A DNA stretch of 64,000 bases, taken from the NCBI GenBank assembly GCA_035041965.1, contig JAPYMA010001460.1, positions 30,319 to 94,318 on the forward strand, in the 5' to 3' direction. This DNA comes from Anisakis pegreffii (lineage: Eukaryota; Nematoda; Chromadorea; Rhabditida; Anisakidae). Below are positions 1-12,100 of the stretch, one piece after another (within the stretch, counting starts at the first letter, position 1; every line of letters starts with the position of its first letter). Below the pieces are notes generated by a model that saw only the letters and a program-made list of their open reading frames with translations, searched no databases and was not told the origin of the DNA. The position numbers and the translations under genes are program-made.

Positions 1-857
1 TATAGGTGAAAGGAATTTGTTCAAATATTCCTTTTGTTCACTTTCTTCACGTAACGCCGCTTCATATTCGACGTGTAAACGTTCCAGCTCAATGCGTCTT
101 TCACGAATCAGAATCTGCAACAGTGTTCCATCGAACATTTGCAATAGTAACAGCGAAATGCGATTCTCTGATGCGTTCTTAATCATCATTACTTGCTATT
201 GTCACGTTTAATGTTGAACTGCGAATGTCTCGGTTTGTGCATACACGATGGTGTCTGTCTCGTTTGTGAAATCATCCACTTCTATTGCAAAACACAATAT
301 CTCTTTAGTAGAAATACGTTCAAATATGGCATCTGTATTATACGTACAGCAAACATGCACAACCCATGTGTTCCTAAGAGGAAGTTTCTAGGTTATATAA
401 CGGCTATTCAGTTGGGATAGATTGAAGTGGATAATTGATTATTCAACTGCGAAGTAGTATGCTTAAATAACTAAAAATTCCTGAGCTAATAGGTCTCGTT
501 CTGGCAATAACCCATAATTGTTCATTCAATGATATACCATCACTTCAAGTTGCTACTCCGAATTGTTCTTGAATTTAGTCATGAGCACGCACAATGATAT
601 TACAAATGTTTCACATGTTTATTAGGCATGATCCTAGCTGTAACGTGTGCGGTTGTTCTAAAAAAAAGCATCAGTTTCTGAGAAAAGCACCATTCTTTGA
701 TAACTGTAGAAAAATTGCCCACTGGGTTTCGGTGGGCTAATTAGAATTGATTGCTAACACAGACCTGTAATTGCTGTGCATCTGCAGCCTTTTGCTTATC
801 AGCTGCTTTGAGCGCGTTGCGAGAGGACATCGCACGAAGCTTTTCGATATCGACCAT
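1..857 (-). CDS. Unrecognised coiled-coil protein, 5' exons (partial, runs off left edge)
   Basis: Two exons on the minus strand fit together. Exon 1 (857-765) starts MVDIEKLRAMSSRNALKAAD and ends in QQLQ before CAG|GTCTGT. Exon 2 (195 down to the window edge) follows the acceptor ACAATAG and continues in phase with QVMMIKNASENRISLLLLQM, then a charged stretch that includes ILIRERRIELERL and EYEAALREESEQKEYLNKFL. The exons are 31 and at least 65 codons and the junction is phase 0. The Ala/Lys/Gln-rich start and the Glu/Arg-rich second part suggest a helical or coiled-coil cytosolic or nuclear protein with no signal peptide. I do not recognise the family. The 569-bp intron (196-764) holds nothing else I can support. 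The rest of the gene lies beyond base 1. Confidence 0.6.
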
Positions 858-980
858 TTTCGCAAACTTCAAATGATTCCTTGTTTTCGTTGCGATTTAT
901 ATTTTATTGAGCGATCAATTTGTTGTTGTTACATTTGAAATTTATTACATTTGAATTTATTTGTTATTACATTCAATCAG

Positions 981-1085
981 AATTTATTACGTTTGAAATT
1001 TATTTAAGCAGTTAATGCCTACAGATTGTTGAAACAACAGTCTGTAAGCATTAATTGCTTAAATAAATTTCAAATGTAATAAATT
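981..1085. repeat. Long near-perfect palindrome (50-bp arms, 5-base loop), MITE-like
   Basis: Left arm 981-1030 and right arm 1036-1085 are reverse complements over 50 bp with four differences, all transitions; the loop is GAAAC. Partial copies of the arm motif TTACATTTGAAATTTATT occur just upstream (about 930-960), so the unit has a tandem-like edge. A small AT-rich palindrome of this form is typical of foldback or MITE-type elements, but no target-site duplication was identified. Confidence 0.75.
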
Positions 1086-1147
1086 AATTTCAAATGTAGA
1101 GCTAATTGAATTTATGTTTAGCTTGATTGCCATCATTATCATTATGT

Positions 1148-1149
1148 AC

Positions 1150-1203
<54 letters not shown>
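1148..1203. repeat. (TTA)n microsatellite
   Basis: An uninterrupted run of TTA/ATT triplets of about 55 bp. It lies 60 bp from the palindrome. Confidence 0.95.
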
Positions 1204-1789
1204 CCATTGCTATCACTGTTGTAATCATGACAAATATTTTTATGATTATTGCTACTGATAAAAGTATTGTTATCGTTATCAGTAGCTAATGGCTCGGCAC
1301 GATGAATATATCAATAAACCTCATTCAAAGTTTCCATTAAACTGTCGGTGTTCGATTGGAAAGCATTCACTTTGTTACGAAATTCCTTCAGTTCATCGCA
1401 CAATTCACCGCTGGATTCAGCCAAATCTTAAGAGAACAATGCGCTTTGGAATAGACTACTTGATAATTTATTTATTCATTTGCACAATAAACTAACTTTA
1501 ATTACTCTCTACACTCTCCAATCATTTTTCTTGTGTTTTGGTTTAATGTTTTTGTTCAAATGCTTGTTGTATTGGTTTTTTGAAGATAATTCATAAAAAA
1601 ATTTGAAACACCTGTTTGTAGGAGTCGAATTTTATTGAATGAATCCAAATGTAATCCGCTTTTGGCTAATGCCTCTTCAGCCATTCTTGGTGATAATACC
1701 TTTAAAAAATCATTCATCATCAATGATTTGCATTACCGACGGCCTTATCGCGTAAATTCGCACTGACTACATTGCTCTCTTAAAAACAT

Positions 1790-1863
1790 GATGTTAATAA
1801 TATAAATATTTGTATTATTAACATCACGTTTTTGATGTTAATAATATTTATATTGTTAACATC
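1790..1863. repeat. Tandem pair of related palindromes
   Basis: 1790-1825 and 1834-1863 each begin GATGTTAATAATAT and end in the reverse complement (TTAACATC), so each is itself a palindrome and the two are tandem copies separated by ACGTTTTT. Either copy can fold alone, or the two can pair. Confidence 0.7.
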
Positions 1864-4773
1864 AAAAACCTTGACTAATCGTCATTTAAAAAGCAGCACT
1901 CTTTATGGTAATATAGTGGTAATGATGATAAAAATAATAATAAATGATAACATTGATAATAATAACAGTAAATGATGATAGTAATAGTATAAAAATAATA
2001 AAACAGTAATAGTCATTTGCATAGACATATGTTCTCAGGATGCATGGAATGATGAAGAAGGTAGGTAACATACAGTGAAACTAACAGAGAGAACAATAAA
2101 AGCAGATATAGAGAAGAAAGCGATCATTGATTGGATGGGATTGGCTATTTTTTACTTGCAAACCAGGCAGGATTGTTACTGCTGTCTTTATTTATACATA
2201 GGTGTTGCTGAGGGTTGCTTAGGAACCTATCCAGTCGAACGAACGAGCAAACGCTGTGAGTCATTTTGCTTTCATGCGACAAGGTTATCGAAAAGAGAGA
2301 ATAAGTTCATGAAAAGGGATGGATACATCGGTGGAGACGTTTAGCAGTCACATATGCGACACCACGTTTAGCAGCAAAATTATCACGTACGTGATGGTCA
2401 GTGAGTGAGTGATAAACTGACGTTTTACAGACAACTTCCAAATGAAAATTTATTTATTTTTTATTTGTTTAATCCACAAATCCAACTCATTACGAGTTTA
2501 TGCTTCTCTGTTATCACCAATATCACATTTTTACTTCCTTGGTATTCTTCGTTCCACGCAGCTGACGATAATAGCGTCGGAAATCTTGTGTCTTCATGAA
2601 ATTCTGATTTGGATTATTGATTTGGCAAGCATAGAGGTTTTGGGCTACTCTCCCATATTAACCAATGATTTTTAGAAAGAGAAACTCAAAAGGAGCTCGA
2701 AAGTACATCCCGATTGATCGATCGAACATTCGTCCAACGATCGTTCAGAGTAGTTGTTTGGACAGTAGTAGATCTTTCGGTATCAGTAATAAACAATTAA
2801 TATAACCGAGTAGATCCATAGCAATCGGCGTATCAAACATTCCACAACCAAGCAACAACGAATGTCCGTTGACACAGATAATTTGCATAATTAAATACAG
2901 CCGACTACCAATCCGTTAAACATTCGCAACAATGACAGACATTTTGCTGATCGCACAGAGCGATCGGCTAGCCAACCGCTCAGTGCCCAAGCAACGGTCC
3001 CAATCCAAATAACAATCCCAGCAACAGTCATTTTGCAAATGACAATTAGTAATGTTTTATGTGCGATTCAATTTCAACCCAATACTTGTTTTTTGCAATA
3101 ACAAAATCTCATTCGTATTCATTTGTCCATCTTCGTGCTTTGATCCAGTGGATCATCTGAAAGAGGTAAGTGTTAGCTGCAGTCTCTTGCCGAACGAAAT
3201 CAAGCCGGTTTTTCGCGTAATAAAGCACCACTGAGACTGTTTAAGTTGTTAAAAGAATTGATGAAGTTCATTTTCTATATTTGCTCATATCACACGTTTA
3301 AAGATAAATACTTCAGACGAACGTATTCAAAAATGATGGAAGCCTTGCCATGTAACTGCTAGTTATAACTGTAGGCATCTCATATTGTTCCAAGAATGAG
3401 AATGTCACACTATGTAATGTTAACATACCGCCTGCTGTTCAATCTTTTGCAGAGCAGCAATTCTATGCACGCTTGTATTTTCGGAAAAACCATCTTCGAA
3501 ACGACAGCAAGTTCATGTTCGGTTCGTAAACTATTAATATTTTGTTCTTCGGATAGAGCATGTCCTTGAATATCTGAAAAAGAATGCGTATTTTCATTGA
3601 CATGTTTCCATTTCAATAACCATTCATCTATTTATTTCTATATGATTATGTGCTTGATTCTGAGAGTACCGTGTTTAGATGATCAGCGCACTCAAATTTC
3701 GCGAATAATATCGAAACATTTTTTCAGATCTGAGTTGAATATAACTTCAGCTATCAAAAGAGTACATATAACAAAAAGTTTTTCGTTCAAGAGCCGTGAT
3801 GGTCTCATATGTTTGTTTACAGATCGTCAGGAATATGCTACATTCTCTCCGTTGTAGTAAAACAACAGTTCTACGTAATTGATGACTGCAATATTTTATG
3901 ATATGCCATCTTCAAGTATTTCAGCGAGCACTTTTACACAGAATTCTGACTTCTAAAATTGATCATATTTTGTGTTTTCCATATGAATAATAAGTTCATT
4001 ACAAAAGTATGCGTATTTTTCTAAAGGAAAAATTTCTAATTTCAGAGCTATTCACGTACTTATGTCTCATCATATAATTACCATGCCCGAGTTATCAGTA
4101 AGCTCACGTCACATCTCCAACTTATTATTACTTTGTTTTAAGGACAGTGGATTACTCCACTTAATCGCTATATAGGTGCAGTCTCGGTGGGGAATCTCAC
4201 ATTCAACAGCTATTCATCAGTTCATTTGTTAATGATGCACCATGTCAAATTTGATTTCGTTTCAGCATTCAACTGATTCGATGAAACAGAAAAAATATTT
4301 TTATTGAATTAATGTTTGGAATGAATATAATTCTCTCGAATGACACAAAAACAATAAAAGTGCATGAATGAATGAAGGCAACACAATACAGTGAAAATTT
4401 CCTCAAAAAAATCAAAACAATGGCGATATGCAAAAGTAAACATTGCAAAGTTCAACAGCGAAATACAGTGAAAATAAACTTTCAATAACAACAATAACAA
4501 TGACCGAAATAGGAAATGAATAATCAGTCAAGCGAAAAACCATTGATGTAAACTGAAATCACGATGGCATTCATAAACGAAAACAAGAACATGGCAAAAA
4601 ACTTATCTTCATTAGGCTTACCCTTTACAAGAACGATACCACAAAGACGCATAACATGCATACGGATTAAGCTTCAAAAAAAATTACTGAGGAATACAAA
4701 CCAAAAAGATGCAACAACTCACTTTAAACGGATTCATTTTTAGTGCTATAATTTTCAACGTCAGACGGAAAAA

Positions 4774-4923
4774 TCAACTTAGGCGAAAGCCTCTCTTGAA
4801 TTTTAGTGCATTCACATTCCTTCCACGAAATTCTTTCGGGAGCCCGACTTTCTCATTGTTGATAAGTTCAAGTAAGGATGGATATTTTGTTGGTACACTC
4901 CACGCGGATGCCATATCCAACAT
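4774..4923 (-). CDS. Small hypothetical ORF or first exon with an acceptor just upstream
   Basis: The ATG at 4923 lies 7 bases after a TTTTTTAATCAG acceptor, the arrangement expected for a spliced-leader addition site. The 49-residue reading starts MLDMASAWSVPTKYPSLLEL and continues with a basic tail (KEFRGRN, LKFKRGFRLS) to a stop. It could instead be a first exon with a donor near its 3' end (CCTAA|GTTGAT), or an internal exon, because the frame is open upstream through the acceptor. No family is recognised. Composition looks more coding-like than the surrounding spacer. Confidence 0.3.
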   Translation of the reverse strand: MLDMASAWSVPTKYPSLLELINNEKVGLPKEFRGRNVNALKFKRGFRLS

Positions 4924-5616
4924 GATTACACTGATTAAAAAAGACTCCACAAAATAAAACAAAAAACAACAACAAAACGACTGGAAAACTTGACTTTTTG
5001 AAACACAATAAATAAATTACAGTGAGCGTGATGAAACATTCGAAGAAAAATTATTTATTTACACATGAGGCTTTATGTATGCAATTTGAATCAATTCGAA
5101 TAGATGATCACTTCGATCATATATCACTTCAGGTCATAAATTAATTTTCAAAGATTTGTTCGGCAATGCTAATTGTAAGGTTCGGCATTGGAACATCATT
5201 TCTTTGTAGTTGTTTTTCGATTTACCGTAACAAAAATAAATGACTCCTCAGTTCTGTCACGGGTTGTATGCACAAGCAATGAACCAGAAACGCCGCTTGA
5301 TCTGTTATTTAGCACTTTTTGAACAAGAACGAAAACATTTGGATGTCATAAACACAACAACGGAAACAATGAACGAATAAACGTCTCCGAACATTACATA
5401 TTTGGTAAATTTATTATGGTTGTCTTGTTTAGAAATCACTGAGACAATCAGAGTGAACAATGTGAAAAATATGGATTGCAATTGAAGTAAATTTAAGATG
5501 ATAAGGTAAAGAATCATTCATGACGAATGTAGTAATTGATCTCTCGGTTGGTTAGGAATTGAATTATTCGACTGAAATAATCGATGAAAGGAAAAGAAGT
5601 GAATGGGTCGTCGATG

Positions 5617-5814
5617 CTAAAGTCCGCCATGAAAATCGTTCACAACTGGATTATCTAATTCAACTTCCGCTTCGCTGCTGATCAGAAGTCGCTCAAAATC
5701 CTCTAATTCAGTAGAGTCAGCTCGATCCATTCGACGATAAAAACTGAATGCGAAACAGCCAAACATTAAAAATGGTCCAAAAAGAACACAAAGGTAACAT
5801 TCCTTATTGCGCAT
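5617..5814 (-). CDS. Putative small single-pass membrane protein (65 aa)
   Basis: A complete short ORF starts MRNKECYLC and has one hydrophobic segment (roughly residues 7-25, CVLFGPFLMFGCFAFSFY) followed by YRRMDRADS and an acidic tail with ELEDFERLL, ending HGGL-stop. An AAAAATCAG acceptor lies about 34 bases upstream of the ATG, consistent with trans-splicing. The layout (short lumenal N-terminus, one helix, a positive-inside RR pair, acidic C-terminus) fits a small integral membrane protein; I could not place it in a known family. It lies just downstream of the TMEM145-like gene on the same strand, so an extra 3' exon of that gene is an alternative, but no matching phase was found and that gene already has a stop. 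Confidence 0.4.
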   Translation of the reverse strand: MRNKECYLCVLFGPFLMFGCFAFSFYRRMDRADSTELEDFERLLISSEAEVELDNPVVNDFHGGL

Positions 5815-6183
5815 CCTCGACAAATTCAATCACACATATTTGGCTGATTTTTAAGCAGATTTGACGTGCAAAATCAAACAAAGAAATGAAAGCCCTCTCA
5901 AAAGAAGGCAGACGTCAGAATCCTGACAACGACTCACCTGACATCAGAAAGAAAGAAGCGTCGATTTACACTTGTTGGCCAAAACAAATGCACAAGACAG
6001 GTTATTGCCAGAAAGTTGGCTATTGTTGTTATTCCTCAAATACAACATGAGGCATTAAACCTTCACTTACAATTACAACAAACAATTCAATTTGACTGCA
6101 CACCACCTATTTCAGCTATGTAACAAGATATCTGATTTCCACTTAATTCATGAATTACTTGAGTAAGACAGAGATGAACAAAA

Positions 6184-6300
6184 ACGCATCTCGGTAAGAA
6201 ACCACAAAGCTTGAATAATCAGCTTGAAAATGTCGATATCATGCAGGACATCTTAATGAAAAAAAACTGAATCGAAGAAACAAAATTTCGCGTTAAAGAA
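6184..6300 (-). pseudogene. Decayed partial copy of exon 7 of the TMEM145-like gene
   Basis: This stretch matches the real exon 7 (6837-6713) and part of the intron before it. The shared coding core includes DVLHDID and QALWFLTEMRF. The copy lacks about a dozen codons in the middle (the WPGYGMLIIRM part), has a TAA just before DVLHD, and has lost the GATAG|GTAGG donor. The acceptor-like GATTCAG is kept. It is therefore a broken exon duplicate lying just 3' of the last exon. Confidence 0.7.
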
Positions 6301-9124
6301 TCCATTTTCTAAACCTTAAAAAAAGAACACATAATAAATGGCTGGCAAGAAACACACAACAACGACTCAATATCAAAACGACAAAAATTAAACCTAAAAT
6401 AATTTTGAATCGCCACAGAACCGATATGAACGACACGATAACACCAAGTGCGGATGGATAAATGAACCATACCAAGTAACCGGCACCAATATGAGCCAAA
6501 AATTCGGCCCGATCTTCATCATCCTCTCTTCAAATATGATATTACTGTTTCTAAGCAGGTAACAAAAATAATCTGTCTCCTGAACCGCGATCTTGCTCCC
6601 TTTTGAAGCTTTATATTTGTTTCCATTTTTAATTCCGATGGGTTATTATTATGGAGGAAAAACAATTACAGTAATGATCAATCAATTATGTAATATTCTC
6701 AGTAAAGCCTACCTATCAATAGAAAAACGCATTTCGGTAAGAAACCACAACGCTTGAATCATTCGAATAATCAACATTCCATAACCCGGCCATGACTTAA
6801 AAACGTCGATATCATGCAGGACATCGTCAACGAAAAACTGAAAAGAAAATACAATTGATTAAAAGAAACAAATTTTCGTGTGAAACTCATCGAAATTCCA
6901 TTTTCCAAATTCGGAAATGATTTAAAATTTACATTGGAGAAAACGAACGCACGAAAACGAAAAACGATAGCATACTAACATCAAAATTATGACAATGACT
7001 AGCATCAATAACACTGAGGATAATACCAAAACTTACGAAATTGATAAAGAAAAGTGCAAAATGTGTGGCTGTGAGAATAGACCAAATAAGGATTGCATTT
7101 CGATTCGACGATAACAGAGTCGACGGTTGATCACTGAGAGACCATCCTCGACTCAATAAGAGCAATAAAAGGCACAGGCAACAAATGGACCATAAACGTA
7201 ACATTTCACCAAATAGGCGTGCCAACATTACTCCCTGTAAGATATCACAGAAATCAATTAATAAATAAATCAACTCATGTTAATAAATGATTAAATAAAC
7301 CTATCAACTTAAATGAATAATCCATTAATGGGTTACTCATTAACTGATCGACTGACTAACGAAGAGGTTCACACCTGTCCATCATATGCAAAAACGACCA
7401 CATTTAAACACTGTAGAATGAGACCAACAGTTTTGGTGGCAATAATGCAAGTGAGTAATTTCTGTCGAGGAACAATACGTGGATAATGACTGAGTGTGAG
7501 TGCACGCCATTGGCACAAACACAGCATCGAATAGAGCAAAACGAATATTAGAAACATTTCTGCTGAATCCTAAAATTACCTTCAAAAAACAACTGATATT
7601 TGCTTGAATCAGCCAATCATGCAATCAATCAACTATAAAAATTCTTTAACGACTATGCAGATTATATCACACGTTATGATACTTAATCGCGAACTGAAAT
7701 GTAAGTCACATATTATAATAGGTCTCTAATCCAAATCCTGTTAATGCAAATTTTAATCTGAGATATCTTCAAATTTTTCATAGTCGTTCCATTATGTTAA
7801 TGTTTGAAAAAACTCATTACGATGCGCAATGAATTACTCAAAAACAACGAGATAAAACCTGTTCATCGAAACTGAATTGATGTGTGAAAGGATTTAGGTA
7901 TCGCAGTTGAGGACTACCATTCGTCAGCCAAATATCGTAATGAAGCGTTATTAAATCCTTGGTCGGAATCCACGAGCAATTTGCATCCAAATTACAACCA
8001 ATCAACAAAACATACCAATATTCTGGCGTGTATGGTTCTTCCACACGCAGTGTCATTTGATAGCCGTCTATTACCTATGAGATATATGCACGGTAAATAA
8101 CATGCTCTCTCATTCTGATCAACCGAATACTCGAAAATACGGCTGCTCGTCTCAAAATATGAGTAGTTGTTGTATGATAATTGAACATACGGCAATGAAT
8201 CGTTTTGAAAACTCAATCGAAGTAAACCACGAATTACGAAAAGTGTGCGAATTAGGCACTAATACTGGTGTCATGCGAGGACGGAAAAAAGTCGAGGACA
8301 GTGAGCCGGAAATTCCCCGACTCCCGCACCATACTAATTTGATACGATACCTTTGCTGCATCCGTTTCGTCTTCACACAAGTGGCCCTTTGGGCAAGGTA
8401 CCCAACGCATGATATCGCCTTTTCCTTTCGGCATACACTTCGTTTCGAACGCCAACGAAGAAACATTCTAGAATCACATAATTAATAGACACAAACACTG
8501 AATTTGTAAATGACTGAGTGCCGAGAAACGATCAATCAACATACTTTTAACATCGACTCACATGACTGTCCGTACATTGAATCGACGAAGAACGATGGAA
8601 GTAGTATTTGTGGCACAATAATCAACACGGCACGACCTATAAATGGAAAGTAACAATTGAGATACGACATCATGAGTCAATTGTAAATTTATGAAGCGTG
8701 ATTAAGTTTGTGTGATCAGCTGATTCAGTTAGCAATAGAAGGAAGCATCGAATGGATTTTCTCACCTAATCAGAGAGTGAATCTAATCCGGATTTCAGCT
8801 GTATCTGACACTGAACAATTAGATTATTATCAATAGAGATGAATGTATCGTGAAACGAAAAAAAGGAAAAATTCTACTTTCGAAGTTGAAATCCGACGAT
8901 ATGTTGCCATAAATGAAGCCTCGACTGTTCTTTGAATCCGCCTGTTCCATGGGATCAGTTTGTTGAAAACCGAATTTGGCCAACACTGTTAGACGAGCGT
9001 TATTTGTATTCCATGAGCCTTTGATACGTAGGGCTGATAAAGTGGAAGTGAAATGTAAAACGATCGCAACGACTGAGATGGTGGTGGTAAGGCCAACACT
9101 GTGCGATGATAAAGATGATAACAT
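6293..9124 (-). CDS. TMEM145/GPR180-family seven-helix membrane protein
   Basis: Eight exons close in phase: 9124-8878, 8636-8545, 8467-8351, 8074-7859, 7569-7375, 7234-7037, 6837-6713 and 6527-6293, giving about 474 residues (human TMEM145 is about 490, GPR180 about 440). The N-terminus is a signal peptide, then GFIYGNIS. The lumenal domain has LIIVPQILLPSFF, WVPCPKGHLC and YWYVLLIGC with LHYDIWLTNG, the conserved WY-x-Leu...LTNG block of the family. Seven hydrophobic segments follow; TM3 ends in SRGWSL and TM5 contains GYGMLIIRMIQALWF. Members (Rhodopsin-like GPCR TM domain, Pfam GpcrRhopsn4) are poorly characterised secretory-pathway or surface proteins. Whether the extreme C-terminus (FLRFRKWIL) is native is uncertain, because that part resembles duplicated intron sequence; a GT donor after FKIIL would be an alternative. 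Confidence 0.85.
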
Positions 9125-12100
9125 TTGCGTTGGCCACAGTTGCCCTCTCTTTGACCACGCTATTCTCTTCCTTCAAGCCCATCTAGCGTTTTCACCGTAC
9201 ATTTGGCTGGAACTTAGTCTGATCTAATCCTTTGCAAAATACTGCAATTCAATGATTTAGAGAACCAACGGAAACATTCAGCTAACAGTACAGATGCGAA
9301 AATGAGGATGTACCCCTTTTTTCCTCAGCTATACACTATGCTGCACCTGGATTCGGAACGACGTTGTCACCAATAGTATCAAGTGTGTAAGAAATCGCTC
9401 GTTCGTAAAACTTCTAAGGAGTCGCTTCCAAAATTGCATTGGTAGTCATGTGGTTCTAATTGGAGGGAGTATTTAGGATTTGAGAACGTTGAGAATTGCT
9501 GATGCAGGTGTGAGAACGACGAAAGGAGGTGAATTGCGGAGGTTGACCTGTTAATGCTAATTGACTTTTTTCATAAGTGTTCAATAATGAACCCAATACG
9601 TTCGTTTATTGACAGCACAAAGAAATTATTCCATTGATACCAACAACAAATTGTTGACAGCAAAGTTCTTGAATCAATTTTTCGATTTCCATTCAATAGA
9701 TTGTTGGAGGCGCAGAGAGGAGTGACTGTTTGTCATACGGCTAAAAGGGAGCTCAAACACAGGAGTAACTAATAATGAATGAGAATTTGAGAGGAAGCAA
9801 CTCGTACGACCACTTTCGGGCCGTAATTCTGCTATAGTTATATAATTTCTACTAAAGAACTACTTTTTATCCCAGGAAACCCTGCTTTGCTGAAAAAATT
9901 TTGGCAAAAATGTAAGTCTGAAACAGTTATCAAACATTTTGGCAAATCTCTAAATCAGTGACTGTCGTCCCATTTTAACCAATCGCTCAGTTGGAGGATG
10001 GGAGAATAGCCGAATCGTCCGACTTCCTCACCACATCCATCAGTATGCAATTACCACCGCGACGAGGCGATATAGGGTTGTCGCTATTTTACGCTATTTG
10101 ATAGTGGTAAACGATCACATTTTATCGATATGTGTTAGTATTAATCATACGACAAAGAATACAGTTGTCTACACATTCGCGTCTAATCCTGCTGTAAAAC
10201 AAGAAACATTATCAAATTTTGGAGTCGCTTTCCATTCGTGGAGTGATTCACGTATATTGCGATCAGTTATGGTCAAATATGGCCGGAAGAAAGGAGATAG
10301 AACTCTATGCTTTGTGAAACAAATTGCAGGAGAACAAATTGAATTTCACAGATCGCAGAACCTGATTTCATTGTGAGATACTGTATTGAACAGTTCGGCT
10401 AGTCGCGACGACGACATCAACAAGAAGCAGTCAAATTTCTTTATGAAAACAACTGACAATGATCGCGACGAAACGAATGGCATGAAAATTTGAAAAAAAA
10501 GATTCTAATTAGATGTATTTAAACAAGGATTCATAGTTTTCGATTAAACATATTGATTAATTGAAATAATAAGTTCGTGACTCTTTCAAATGGCCAATAA
10601 AAATCATTTATAATTCTATCCTCGAACATTTATAAGTATATCTATCAGTAGTGACCATATTCGATGTTTACATTCGTTTCAAAGCCGGGTTCCTGTTTAC
10701 ATTCAATTTCCTCTCGATTCATCGATTCATTAATCAATCTGACTTCAGAAACTCAAAATGATCAATTCTGAGCATGTTATTCATAAAAACTTGACCATTG
10801 TCTGCTGAGGAGTAGGCAACTGGAGTGCACTTCCTGTTGACATCATTGAATGTCAACTTCAATATCGTCCAATGTGGACCCTTAGGCAAAAATACGTCTC
10901 TTCCTAGCCTTGTTGACGTGCGCAATGTTTTTTGTCAGTCTATTTTATTCGCAAACTGCCAGCTTGCCGTTTAATTGTTTTCAAGCTATATTCACGAATG
11001 CTCACTCAAAACACTACTTTTATCAAATTAAGTACATTTACGTGATATGCATAATTTTAGGTATAAATGAGCCATTACCGTTCATTACGTTTATTTCGTT
11101 ATTCGAATGTATTCGACTTCATTTGAAAGAAATTTTAAGGAATTAATTAGTTTGATTGTTGGAATGATTGTTCAGTTGATGTTTTAATCACGTGCATTAT
11201 TCGAATTTATTTTCTCAATTGTAATAGCTTTGTATAGTAGGTCAATAATTTCATGAAAAGATAGATCATTTACTACTGTCTTGCTTAATACGTTTTTTTC
11301 ACAATATTGCTTCCTGTGACGGCGATATGGAAAATAAGGCAGCTGTGTGCACAGCTAACTTCTGGGAAGTATCGTCAAATTTCAATGCTATGACTGCTTT
11401 CGAAAGGGATTTATTATTAACGCTGATGGTGTGATTGGAAAGTTTACTGAGATTCATCAGAAATTGGCTTTATTATCTTGTACTTTTTTCACTGAAAATC
11501 GTTTGAAGTATCTGATAAACTGGTTAACTAGCATTATGTGAAGTTTCTGAAACGTCGAATGTGCAAATGAATGATCGCAAATTGTTTCTCAGATTATGAA
11601 CTTGTGAATTATGTGAGTTACATCCAGCTGCATTTGTCATATTGTGGCGTGACGTGCATATAAATCTATTTCATTCATAAGCACGGGAAAGATAGTCAGT
11701 GTACTATGGGGTATCAATTTTACCTTGTTTGCGATCTTGTGCCTCTTTTGGATTTCGACCTATATATAGCGTAATTTTCATAAGAATATTCATAACAGTT
11801 ACAGCAAGCATCACCGTGAAAGGATGATTTTGCAGAGCTGGATTATTGTTTCGATCTAATTCATCTCAGCGTCATTTGTAAAATTATAGCTTTCATGGTT
11901 TTGTATGCGTATTCATCACTTAATTAAAAGTCTGAAGTGAAGAAGTAAAAATTGGTTGTGAAGGAAATGATTAGTGAAGAGTATGTGGGAATGAATGAAA
12001 ATAAGATTGATGGATAAATTAGAAAAACAATTAAGTAGGTTTGATTGATGAATGGATGGCGCATAGATAGCTGAATGGTTAGTATGAATGTGCACGAATA

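Larger units (their letters stand above)
858..4770. other. AT-rich intergenic spacer with no convincing gene
   Basis: Nearly 4 kb without a supported gene. Short ORFs occur on both strands but lack family similarity or paired splice sites. Two weak exon-like signals deserve mention. On the minus strand, about 3494-3429 reads DGFSENTSVHRIAALQKIEQ and ends at a good GTATGT donor. On the plus strand a GTAAGT donor lies near 3166. Neither could be joined to a partner. The repeats at 981-1085, 1148-1203 and 1790-1863 are listed separately. Confidence 0.5.

Noticed and set aside
8102..8485. 127-residue plus-strand ORF
   Set aside because: Antisense of exons 3 and 4 of the TMEM145-like gene, which close in phase and match a family.
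8760..8810. Apparent extra exon in the TMEM145-like gene (TTCAG acceptor and ATTAG|GTGAG donor)
   Set aside because: All three frames stop before the donor, and skipping it joins exons 1 and 2 perfectly in phase (NFES-RAVLIIVP).
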